DNA from: an uncultured Ruminococcus sp.
GTDB taxonomy: Bacteria; Bacillota; Clostridia; Oscillospirales; Ruminococcaceae
NCBI GenBank assembly: GCA_946537565.1
Contig: CAMNFW010000049.1
Location: forward strand, 1-11,432
Reading direction: 5' to 3'
Length of the DNA stretch: 11,432 nucleotides
In this document: piece by piece, positions 5,539 to 11,432 of the stretch
How positions within the stretch are numbered: position 1 is the stretch's first letter
Layout: each line of letters opens with the position of its first letter
The notes under the pieces: generated by a model
Seen by the model: the letters and a program-made list of their open reading frames with translations, nothing else
Databases searched by the model: none
Told to the model about the DNA's origin: nothing
Made by a program: the position numbers and the translations under genes

Positions 5539-6351
5539 TTACTTTGAAATTGGGATTCTAACGCTATATTCAATAAAATCTTCATTTTGATATTTATGAT
5601 AAAGAGCATTAATACCTGTTGCCTGCATCTGATGAACAGCTTTATTAATAGTATTTATGAAAATATTCACATTCTGAAAGTTTCTGATACGTTTTTTGTA
5701 AGCATTTTTCTCTTTTTGAGAGCCGATATACTCATCAATGTAAAGCTCCGTTCGTTCAACATTTAAGTCAAGCTCAATAATTTTCTTTAGAATTTCAAGG
5801 CGATTCTCAGGACTTGCAATCCTTAGTAATGTTCTCGCATGGCGCTCAGTGAGGGAATGCTTAATAATAAGGTCCTTTTCGGATTCAGTTAAACGCAGTA
5901 AGCGGAGCTTATTAGCAATTGTGCTTTGAGCTTTACCTAATTTTGAAGCTGCCTCAGCTTGTGTCAAACCATAGTATTTAATTAAATCCGAAATCGCAGC
6001 AGCTTCATCAAACATATCAAGCTCATGGTATTTTATTGAATTCAAAATGTAGTTGATCGATGAGTTTTCATCTTTATATTCCTGAATTACACATGGAACC
6101 ATTGACATCTTGCATAATTTTGCTGCTCTCAGTCGTTTTTCACCATCAATTAATTCGTATCTGTTGGAAATTTTACGAACCAGAAGAGGCTTAAGAATCC
6201 CATTTTCCTTGATTGAGACAGCCAATTCAATCAAATCATTCTTATATATAGCAGGTTTTGGTTTTGAAGGATCAGGAAAAATAGAAGAGACCTCCAGAAG
6301 TGTAATAACTTTTGCGATATTTTTATTTTCAGCAGTAATTAATCCAGTCAT
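5539..6351 (-). CDS. noc: Nucleoid occlusion protein Noc (ParB paralogue), divergent
   Basis: Noc proteins bind NBS sites and membrane to block division over the nucleoid. This one has 270 residues from the ATG at 6351; GAAAGGA sits about 8 nt before it, while the in-frame ATG at 6360 directly abuts the SD. The HTH (about 128-154) has GKAQSTIANKLRLLRL; Q142 and K148 match the residues I recall as giving Noc NBS rather than parS specificity. TERHARTLL and a C-terminal domain with FINTINKAVHQMQ and YSVRIPI also look Noc-like. Two features are odd. The CTP motifs are altered: GEKRLR at 70-75, and NSIKY at 104-108 where ParB has ENLQR. The N-terminus (MTGLITAENKN) shows no clear amphipathic membrane helix. 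It lies between rsmG and parA, as in Bacillus. Alternative: a repurposed ParB-like regulator. Confidence 0.82.
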   Translation of the reverse strand: MTGLITAENKNIAKVITLLEVSSIFPDPSKPKPAIYKNDLIELAVSIKENGILKPLLVRKISNRYELIDGEKRLRAAKLCKMSMVPCVIQEYKDENSSINYILNSIKYHELDMFDEAAAISDLIKYYGLTQAEAASKLGKAQSTIANKLRLLRLTESEKDLIIKHSLTERHARTLLRIASPENRLEILKKIIELDLNVERTELYIDEYIGSQKEKNAYKKRIRNFQNVNIFINTINKAVHQMQATGINALYHKYQNEDFIEYSVRIPISK

Positions 6352-6414
6352 AGATAACATCCTTTCGTATTAACTTATGTATCAATCTTAACATATTCTG
6401 GAAATAATTACTAC

Positions 6415-6450
6415 AAAAAAATTCCGACAAAAAATGACAATTTGCCGGAA
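6415..6450 (-). terminator. Rho-independent terminator after rsmG
   Basis: On the minus strand TTCCGGCAAA (6450-6441) pairs with TTTGTCGGAA (6431-6422) with one G-U pair and a 9-nt loop, followed by seven T (6421-6415). It lies 22 bp past the rsmG stop and separates mnmE-mnmG-rsmG from noc. A weak extended -10 for noc (TGTTAAGAT) follows downstream, without a good -35. Confidence 0.85.
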
Positions 6451-6472
6451 AAATGAATATAAATAGACAAAA

Positions 6473-7177
6473 TCAAAGGGATCTCTTTTTAATCTGAGCG
6501 ATTTTTCTTGGATATTTTGTAGAAATATGCGATATTTTTTTAATTAAAATAAGCCTTCTTGAGTTTTCTTCAACAGTATAATCATGAATATTGATAATAT
6601 CACCGCCAAGCTTAGAAATTGATGATTGTGCATCTGAGATATCCTCATTCGGTCCTTTCAAAGCGATGAAAGTACCATTAAGTTTTACAAAAGGCAGGCA
6701 ATATTCTGCCAAAACTGAAAGATTTGCAACAGCTCTGGCACATACATAGTCATATTTTTCTCTGAAATTAACATCTCTTCCGGAATTAACAGCATTATCA
6801 TGGATAAATTTTGCTGAAATACTAAGTTTATCACAAAGCTCGGTAAGGAAATTGATCCTCTTACCAAGACTGTCTAACAAAGTAAGATCTATTTTATCAT
6901 AGAAAATTTTCAAAGGAACCGATGGAAAGCCTGCACCTGTACCAACATCAATCAATGAATTCGAGCCTGAGAAATCAATATACTTTGATATAATTACACT
7001 ATCAAGAAAGTGTTTTACAAGGATTTCATAAGGATCAGTGATTGCAGTAAGATTAATTAATTGGTTAATTTCAATTAAATATCTTGAATATTCACTTAGT
7101 TTATCGTATGCGTTTTGATTAAATTCAATCTCATATTGATTAAACAAATCTGAACATATAGTATAATCAGGAAACAT
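6473..7177 (-). CDS. rsmG: 16S rRNA (guanine-N7)-methyltransferase RsmG
   Basis: Adds N7-methyl to G527 (E. coli numbering) of 16S rRNA using SAM; loss gives low-level streptomycin resistance in known species. 234 residues, normal size. The SAM-binding motif DVGTGAGFP is at 77-85, the family segment KHFLDS at 55-60, CARAVANL at 146-153 and LKGPN at 173-177. A longer in-frame extension to 7264 exists but lies wholly within mnmG and is not family-like. The ATG at 7177 has AAGGGGGA 5 nt upstream and starts [12 protein letters not shown], as expected. It overlaps the mnmG end by 11 bp, pointing to translational coupling. A terminator follows. Confidence 0.95.
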   Translation of the reverse strand: MFPDYTICSDLFNQYEIEFNQNAYDKLSEYSRYLIEINQLINLTAITDPYEILVKHFLDSVIISKYIDFSGSNSLIDVGTGAGFPSVPLKIFYDKIDLTLLDSLGKRINFLTELCDKLSISAKFIHDNAVNSGRDVNFREKYDYVCARAVANLSVLAEYCLPFVKLNGTFIALKGPNEDISDAQSSISKLGGDIINIHDYTVEENSRRLILIKKISHISTKYPRKIAQIKKRSL

Positions 7178-9056
7178 TATTTTCCCCCTTTTTCTTGGTA
7201 AGCCAGACACAAAGCATTGTAATATCTGCTGGGGATACACCAGATATTCGAGATGCCTGACCAATTGAAATTGGCTTTATTTTGTTCAATTTCTCCACAG
7301 CTTCAAGTCTGAGACCATATACTGCGGAATAATCGGTGTTTTCCGGCAGAAGTTGAGTTTCAAGCTTACGCATTGCTTCAATTTGTTCAAGCTGCTTCTT
7401 AATATATCCTTCATACTTGACCTGTAATTCTACCTGAGTAGTTACTACTTGCGGCAGTGAAACTGGACAATTGTCAAATTTTATCAGCTTAGAATATGTA
7501 ACCTGCGGTCTTCTTAACAAATCAATAAACTTAACACCTGTTGACAATGGGGCAGTACCAATACTAATTAGATAATTATTTAATTCATCAGATGGAGATA
7601 AATTAATCTTAGAGATACGCTTAATTTCATTATCAATTAATTCAACTTTAGCTAATAGATTAGAATACACTTCATCTGACACTAACCCGATTCTGTGTCC
7701 TATGTGCATCAATCTTTGATCAGCATTGTCCTGTCGCAATACTAATCTATACTCGCTGCGAGAGGTCATCATACGATACGGATCAGAACAGCCTTTCGTT
7801 ACAAGATCATCAACAAGTGTTCCGATATATGAACTTGCTCTGTCAAGAATCATTAGTTCACGACCCTGTATCTTCAATGCTGCATTCACACCAGCCACAA
7901 GACCTTGTGCAGCAGCTTCTTCATAACCGGAACTGCCATTAAATTGACCTGCGCCATATAATCCACCGACTATTTTAAATTCAAGAGAGGGCAAAAGCTG
8001 AGTAGGGTCACAGCAGTCATATTCTATAGCATATGCAGGCCGCATAATCTCAACATTTTCAAGTCCCTTAATTGTCCGCAAAAACGTAAGCTGAACATCT
8101 TCCGGCAATGATGACGACATTCCCTGTAAATAGTATTCTTCTGTTGTGAGTCCCATTGGTTCAACGAATAATTGATGTCGAGGCTTATCAGAAAATCTTA
8201 CAACTTTGTCCTCGATTGACGGACAGTATCTTGGACCTACGCCCTCAATCATGCCAGAATATAAAGGTGATTTATCCAGGTTATTAAGTATAACTTCATG
8301 TGTATTACTATTTGTATAAGTAATATAACAGCTAACTTGATTCTCTAAGTTTTCAACTGGAGTTTCAAATGAAAATGGTACTATATCTTCATCTCCGTCT
8401 TGTCTTTCAAGTACATCAAAATTTATACTTCTTTTATGTACACGACATGGTGTTCCGGTTTTAAAACGACGAAGCTCAATTCCATTATCTATCAGGCTTT
8501 GAGACAGTCCAATACTCGGAAGTGCAGAATCAGGTCCGCTTTCATAACAACAAGTTCCAATATAAATCTTTCCCTTAAGATAAGTTCCAGTCGCAATAAT
8601 TACAGCTTTGACTTTATATTCAGCTCCAAGCTTTGTTATTAAACCGCTGATTTTACCATTTTCAACTATAATTTCAGTTACTTCTGCTTGTTTAATTATT
8701 AGATTTTCCTGTAATTCACAGGTATGCTTCATATAATCATGATATTTTACTCTGTCAATCTGGGCTCTGAGACTATGAACTGCTGGTCCCTTACCTCGAT
8801 TCAACATTCTGCTCTGAATGAAACACTTGTCGGCTGCCTTTCCCATTTCACCACCCAAAGCATCAATTTCCCGCACAAGATGCCCTTTTGCAGTTCCTCC
8901 AATTGACGGATTACAGGGCATATTTGCAATTTGATCCAATGAAATTGTAAACATTACTGTCTTGCAGCCAAGTCTTGCTGATGCAAGTGCAGCTTCAACT
9001 CCAGCGTGTCCTGCACCTACAACTGCAACATCAAATTCTCCCATAAAATATGACAT
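7167..9056 (-). CDS. mnmG: tRNA U34 carboxymethylaminomethyl synthesis protein MnmG (GidA)
   Basis: FAD-dependent partner of MnmE. With GTP, methylene-tetrahydrofolate and glycine or ammonium, the pair makes (carboxymethyl)aminomethyl-uridine at tRNA wobble U34, securing decoding of NNA/NNG codons. 629 residues, full length. FAD-binding GAGHAG at 14-19; family signatures [11 protein letters not shown] at 274-284 (C278 the conserved cysteine) and [18 protein letters not shown] at 368-385; C-terminal helical domain ending [18 protein letters not shown]. The ATG at 9056 has GAGGAA 6 nt upstream; the internal Met5 lacks an SD. It is 34 bp after mnmE, with a parS filling 16 bp of that gap, and overlaps rsmG by 11 bp. 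Confidence 0.97.
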   Translation of the reverse strand: MSYFMGEFDVAVVGAGHAGVEAALASARLGCKTVMFTISLDQIANMPCNPSIGGTAKGHLVREIDALGGEMGKAADKCFIQSRMLNRGKGPAVHSLRAQIDRVKYHDYMKHTCELQENLIIKQAEVTEIIVENGKISGLITKLGAEYKVKAVIIATGTYLKGKIYIGTCCYESGPDSALPSIGLSQSLIDNGIELRRFKTGTPCRVHKRSINFDVLERQDGDEDIVPFSFETPVENLENQVSCYITYTNSNTHEVILNNLDKSPLYSGMIEGVGPRYCPSIEDKVVRFSDKPRHQLFVEPMGLTTEEYYLQGMSSSLPEDVQLTFLRTIKGLENVEIMRPAYAIEYDCCDPTQLLPSLEFKIVGGLYGAGQFNGSSGYEEAAAQGLVAGVNAALKIQGRELMILDRASSYIGTLVDDLVTKGCSDPYRMMTSRSEYRLVLRQDNADQRLMHIGHRIGLVSDEVYSNLLAKVELIDNEIKRISKINLSPSDELNNYLISIGTAPLSTGVKFIDLLRRPQVTYSKLIKFDNCPVSLPQVVTTQVELQVKYEGYIKKQLEQIEAMRKLETQLLPENTDYSAVYGLRLEAVEKLNKIKPISIGQASRISGVSPADITMLCVWLTKKKGENNVS

Positions 9057-9074
9057 ATCTATTCCTCAACTCAT

Positions 9075-9090
9075 TGTTCCACGTGGAACA
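9075..9090. promoter_or_regulatory. parS site between mnmE and mnmG
   Basis: A perfect palindrome, TGTTCCACGTGGAACA, directly abutting the mnmE stop codon and ending 18 bp before the mnmG start. It is identical to the middle site of the noc-parA cluster, 3.6 kb away. Bound or spreading ParB here would lie inside a transcribed operon. Confidence 0.93.
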
Positions 9091-10452
9091 TCATTTTCCA
9101 ACACAAAAATGCGAAAAAACTTCATCTACTACTGATTCTGTGATTTTCTTCCCGGTAAGCTCCAGCAAGTTCTGCTCTGCTTCATCTAATACAACATTAA
9201 CTGCATCAAGAAATTCACCGTTATCTAAAGCAGAAATTGCACTGTCAATATTCTGGACAGCTCTTGATATACATGATCTCTGACGCTCATTTGAAGCTGT
9301 TGCTGATGCAAAAAAATCAGGCGATATATTAAAAATTTTTTCAATAGCTGCCTTAAGCTCATCTGAACCTGAGTTATCTTTAGCAGATAAATAAACAGTC
9401 TGTATAAAATTATTGTTGATATATTCACTGTCAATAGTCTGTTCAAGGTCAGTTTTGTTAATAACAGCAATAGAGTTTTTATTTTTAAATTTATTAATCA
9501 AATCAAAGTCGTCCTCCGTAAGCGGACAATTTCCATCGAATACTGCTATTATCAGCTCACTGTTCTGAGCAATTTTTTCAGCGATATCAATCCCCTTTCC
9601 CTCAATTATATCCTCAGTCTCATGAATTCCGGCTGTATCTGTCAGCCTGAGTACAATATCGCCTAAACGAACAGTCTCCTCAACAGCATCTCTAGTTGTT
9701 CCTGCAATATCAGTTACTATGCTCCGCTCAAATCCGCTTAGGCAATTGAAAAGGGTTGACTTTCCAACGTTCGGTCTCCCTACGATCGCTGCTGAAATTC
9801 CTTCACGAATGATCCTTCCGCTGTCATAATTTCTGATAAGAGAATACAGCTCGGAGCGAATTTCGTAAAGCTCCTCCCGAAGATTATCAGGCTCTACCTC
9901 AGGTATATCTTCATCGGGATAATCTGTCCAGGCGGCAATTCCACTCAGTAAATACAACAGCCTGCCGGAACATTTTTCTGCTGTACGGAATATTGCGCCT
10001 TCACGCAGAAATTCAGCATTATTCAGCTCCGCTTCACTCTTTGCTGAAATTATATCCATTACAGCCTCAGCCTGGGTAAGATCGATCTTTCCATTTAGAA
10101 AAGCACGCTTTGTAAACTCTCCGGCTTCTGCATTCTCAGCACCGTTTTTAAGTGCTGCACGCAGGATTTTACGGGATACATACAGTCCCCCGTGACATGA
10201 TATCTCAGCCACGTCTTCACCTGTAAAGCTGTGAGGACTGCGGAAAATAGTCAGTATACAGTCATCTATCCGCTCGTCATCATCATGGGCAATACCATAA
10301 GCACAGGTGTAGCCGGGCATTTCACTGACTGATTTTACATTGAACGGACGAAATATCTTTTCTGCTGTTTCGATCGCTCCCTCTCCGGAAATACGGATAA
10401 CAGCAATTCCGCCGGGAGCATTCGGCGTAGATACCGCTGCAATTGTAGACAA
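9091..10452 (-). CDS. mnmE: tRNA modification GTPase MnmE (TrmE)
   Basis: GTPase partner of MnmG in wobble-U34 modification. 453 residues, normal length. The N-terminal domain (1-120) binds the folate one-carbon donor. The G domain lies inside the helical domain: G1 GRPNVGKS at 225-232, G2 DIAGTTRD at 248-255, G3 DTAG at 272-275, G4 NKTD at 332-335. The C-terminus FCVGK (449-453) keeps the family cysteine C450 (usually FCIGK). The start is TTG at 10452, supported by AAGAGGTGAT about 5 nt upstream and by MSTIAAVSTPNAPGGIAVIRISG matching the family N-terminus. A terminator-like hairpin lies 13 bp upstream, so mnmE expression depends on readthrough from jag or on an unproven promoter (TATAAT at 10545-10540, no good -35). 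Confidence 0.96.
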   Translation of the reverse strand: MSTIAAVSTPNAPGGIAVIRISGEGAIETAEKIFRPFNVKSVSEMPGYTCAYGIAHDDDERIDDCILTIFRSPHSFTGEDVAEISCHGGLYVSRKILRAALKNGAENAEAGEFTKRAFLNGKIDLTQAEAVMDIISAKSEAELNNAEFLREGAIFRTAEKCSGRLLYLLSGIAAWTDYPDEDIPEVEPDNLREELYEIRSELYSLIRNYDSGRIIREGISAAIVGRPNVGKSTLFNCLSGFERSIVTDIAGTTRDAVEETVRLGDIVLRLTDTAGIHETEDIIEGKGIDIAEKIAQNSELIIAVFDGNCPLTEDDFDLINKFKNKNSIAVINKTDLEQTIDSEYINNNFIQTVYLSAKDNSGSDELKAAIEKIFNISPDFFASATASNERQRSCISRAVQNIDSAISALDNGEFLDAVNVVLDEAEQNLLELTGKKITESVVDEVFSHFCVGK

Positions 10453-10465
10453 AGTATCACCTCTT

Positions 10466-10492
10466 AAAAAAATAACGGCATAATCGCCGTTA
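10466..10492 (-). terminator. Terminator-like hairpin just before mnmE
   Basis: On the minus strand TAACGGC (10492-10486), 6-nt loop, GCCGTTA (10479-10473) and then seven T (10472-10466). The mnmE SD follows at once. The stem is short (7 bp, 4 G-C), so termination may be partial, acting as an attenuator between jag and mnmE. Confidence 0.7.
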
Positions 10493-10511
10493 AAATAATA
10501 CTGAATTTTCG

Positions 10512-10537
10512 GGGAAGATCACTGCAAAAATCTTCCC
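10512..10537 (-). other. 8-bp hairpin downstream of jag, no U-run
   Basis: GGGAAGAT (10512-10519) and ATCTTCCC (10530-10537) pair perfectly around a 10-nt loop. On the minus strand no T-run follows, so it is not a standard terminator by itself. It lies between the jag stop and the terminator-like hairpin and may protect the jag 3' end or belong to a mnmE leader. Confidence 0.5.
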
Positions 10538-10579
10538 AAATTATATTTTAAGAATATTAAATGATCGTTGTTTTAAGGA

Positions 10580-11432
10580 TCAAAGCTCGATCTTGCCATA
10601 AAGACCGCCGGCAATATCGTCTTCAGGTCTTGGCTTTTTGTAATCCTTCTCAAAGCTTGTGGAGAGATCAATAGGCTTTGCTTCGATAGGTTCACGGTTA
10701 TTTCTTCTGCGGTTATTTCCGCCCTTACCGCCTCTGTTTCCGCCGTCGTTACGGTTGTTATTTCTTCTTCTTCCGCCATTCTTGGGGTTATTGGAAGAAA
10801 TAATGATCTTTCTGTAAGGCTCTTCACCAACTGAACGAGATGAAACTCCTTCGATCTTTGAGATAGCAGAATGGATAACTCTTCTCTCATAAGGATTCAT
10901 CGGCTCAAGAGGCTGTGATCTGCCTGTTCTGAGAACGGATTTTGCAACCTTTGCAGCCAGCTGTTCAAGGGTCTCTTTTCTCTTTCCACGATAGCCCAGA
11001 CAGTCGATCGTAATGCGGAAATAATCCTTATCGCCCTTGTTTGCAATGATAGAGCAGAGATACTGTATAGAATCGAGGGTTTCGCCTCTTCTGCCGATAA
11101 TAGTGCCGTTATTGTCGCTGTCAATATTTACAACAGCACCTGTTTCATTCTGATAAACAGTGAACTGTGCATCAATATCCATTGCACAAAGAATGCTTCT
11201 GATATAATCAATAGCGATCTTCACCTTTGGTTCGAGCAGAGATTCATCTTCAATGAGAGTGAAATTATCCAGTGAATATTCAGCTTCGTCATCTTCCGGG
11301 TCTCTTGGAGTTTTCTCAGCCTTCGGAGCTTCAACAGCAGCTGGCTTCTCAGCCTTTGGAGCTTCAGCAGCAGCTGGCTTCTCAGCCTTCGGAGCTTCAG
11401 CAGCAGCTGGCTTCTCAGCCTTCGGAGCTTCA
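10580..11432 (-). CDS. jag: Jag/KhpB RNA-binding protein (KH-R3H), N-terminus outside window
   Basis: RNA-binding regulator, partner of KhpA in Firmicutes, linked to cell elongation and division and encoded beside yidC near oriC. The frame stays open to the right edge; 283 residues are visible and the Jag_N domain must lie outside. A GTG at 11224 is within the frame and is not the true start. Visible residues 1-44: repeats of EAPKAEKPAAA; 45-69 acidic linker; about 70-145 KH domain with IIGRRGETL at 111-119; about 146-210 R3H domain with the RxxxH pair R183/H187 in NPYERRVIH, then GEEPYRKIIIS. R3H is followed by an unusual tail of about 70 residues: Arg/Asn/Gly-rich 219-246 with RGG-like NRGGKGG, then an acidic/basic stretch ending GGLYGKIEL. 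Two hairpins separate it from mnmE. Confidence 0.93.
   Translation of the reverse strand, partial: EAPKAEKPAAAEAPKAEKPAAAEAPKAEKPAAVEAPKAEKTPRDPEDDEAEYSLDNFTLIEDESLLEPKVKIAIDYIRSILCAMDIDAQFTVYQNETGAVVNIDSDNNGTIIGRRGETLDSIQYLCSIIANKGDKDYFRITIDCLGYRGKRKETLEQLAAKVAKSVLRTGRSQPLEPMNPYERRVIHSAISKIEGVSSRSVGEEPYRKIIISSNNPKNGGRRRNNNRNDGGNRGGKGGNNRRRNNREPIEAKPIDLSTSFEKDYKKPRPEDDIAGGLYGKIEL
11321..11432 (-). repeat. 33-bp in-frame tandem repeat in jag
   Basis: Three full 33-bp units (11321-11353, 11354-11386, 11387-11419) and 13 bp of a fourth reach the window edge. Units differ by one or two bases; each encodes the 11-residue Ala/Pro/Lys/Glu unit EAPKAEKPAAA (one has V in place of the last A). It probably forms an extended linker between Jag_N and KH and may vary in copy number between strains. 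Confidence 0.95.

Noticed and set aside
6085..6100. parS-like AATTACACATGGAACC inside noc
   Set aside because: Three mismatches at conserved outer positions plus the weaker CACATG core, and it lies in coding sequence; probably chance.
6361..6420. Possible Noc-binding site (TATTTCC-like stretch) before noc
   Set aside because: The second half does not match ATTTCCCGGGAAAT; no acceptable NBS was found anywhere in the window.
7178..7264. N-terminal extension of rsmG by 29 residues
   Set aside because: It lies wholly within mnmG, does not look like RsmG, and a good SD precedes the ATG at 7177.
11222..11224. GTG as the start of jag
   Set aside because: The frame continues upstream without a stop to the window edge, with a coherent repeat linker expected between Jag_N and KH.
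11260..11275. DnaA-box-like TTATCCAGT and similar stretches
   Set aside because: Two mismatches to TTATCCACA, isolated and in coding sequence; the origin is expected outside the right edge.

Overview
The window looks like chromosomal DNA of an anaerobic, moderately AT-rich clostridial Firmicute, most like Ruminococcus and relatives. This is inferred from the protein sequences, the flavodiiron protein, the Bacillus/Clostridium-type gene order beside oriC, and a DUF3789-like small membrane peptide. No RNA gene, insertion sequence, prophage or CRISPR array was seen.

Right and centre (about 2.4-11.4 kb, all minus strand): the genes run jag/khpB (cut by the right edge), mnmE, mnmG, rsmG, noc, parA (soj), parB (spo0J), serS. 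This is the classical order on one flank of the replication origin, so rpmH-rnpA-yidC and oriC should lie just beyond the right edge, with all these genes transcribed away from the origin. Four ParB-binding parS palindromes are visible: three in the noc-parA gap and one filling half of the mnmE-mnmG gap. The genes serve RNA chaperoning (Jag), tRNA wobble-U34 modification (MnmE/MnmG), 16S rRNA methylation (RsmG), nucleoid occlusion (Noc), origin segregation (ParA/ParB/parS) and serine-tRNA charging (SerS). Terminator-like hairpins after jag, rsmG and serS, plus a good promoter before parA, suggest the units jag | mnmE-mnmG-rsmG | noc | parA-parB-serS.

Left (about 0.2-2.35 kb, plus strand): a TTG-started SH3 lipoprotein, a flavodiiron protein (O2/NO reductase) and a thioredoxin form a short redox-defence operon ending in a strong terminator. 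A 30-codon membrane peptide of DUF3789 type follows; its start codon is buried in a perfect 11-bp inverted repeat with the Shine-Dalgarno sequence in the loop. This unit converges on the serS terminator.

The points most worth a second look are: a Noc whose CTP-binding motifs are degenerate and which lacks an obvious membrane-targeting helix; the start-codon hairpin of the DUF3789-like gene; a hairpin between the parB Shine-Dalgarno and its start; an archaeal/eukaryotic-looking SerRS; and a Jag protein with tandem EAPKAEKPAAA repeats before the KH domain and an Arg/Gly/Asn-rich tail after R3H. Most of the locus is conserved housekeeping, and I found no evidence of a wholly new multi-gene system.
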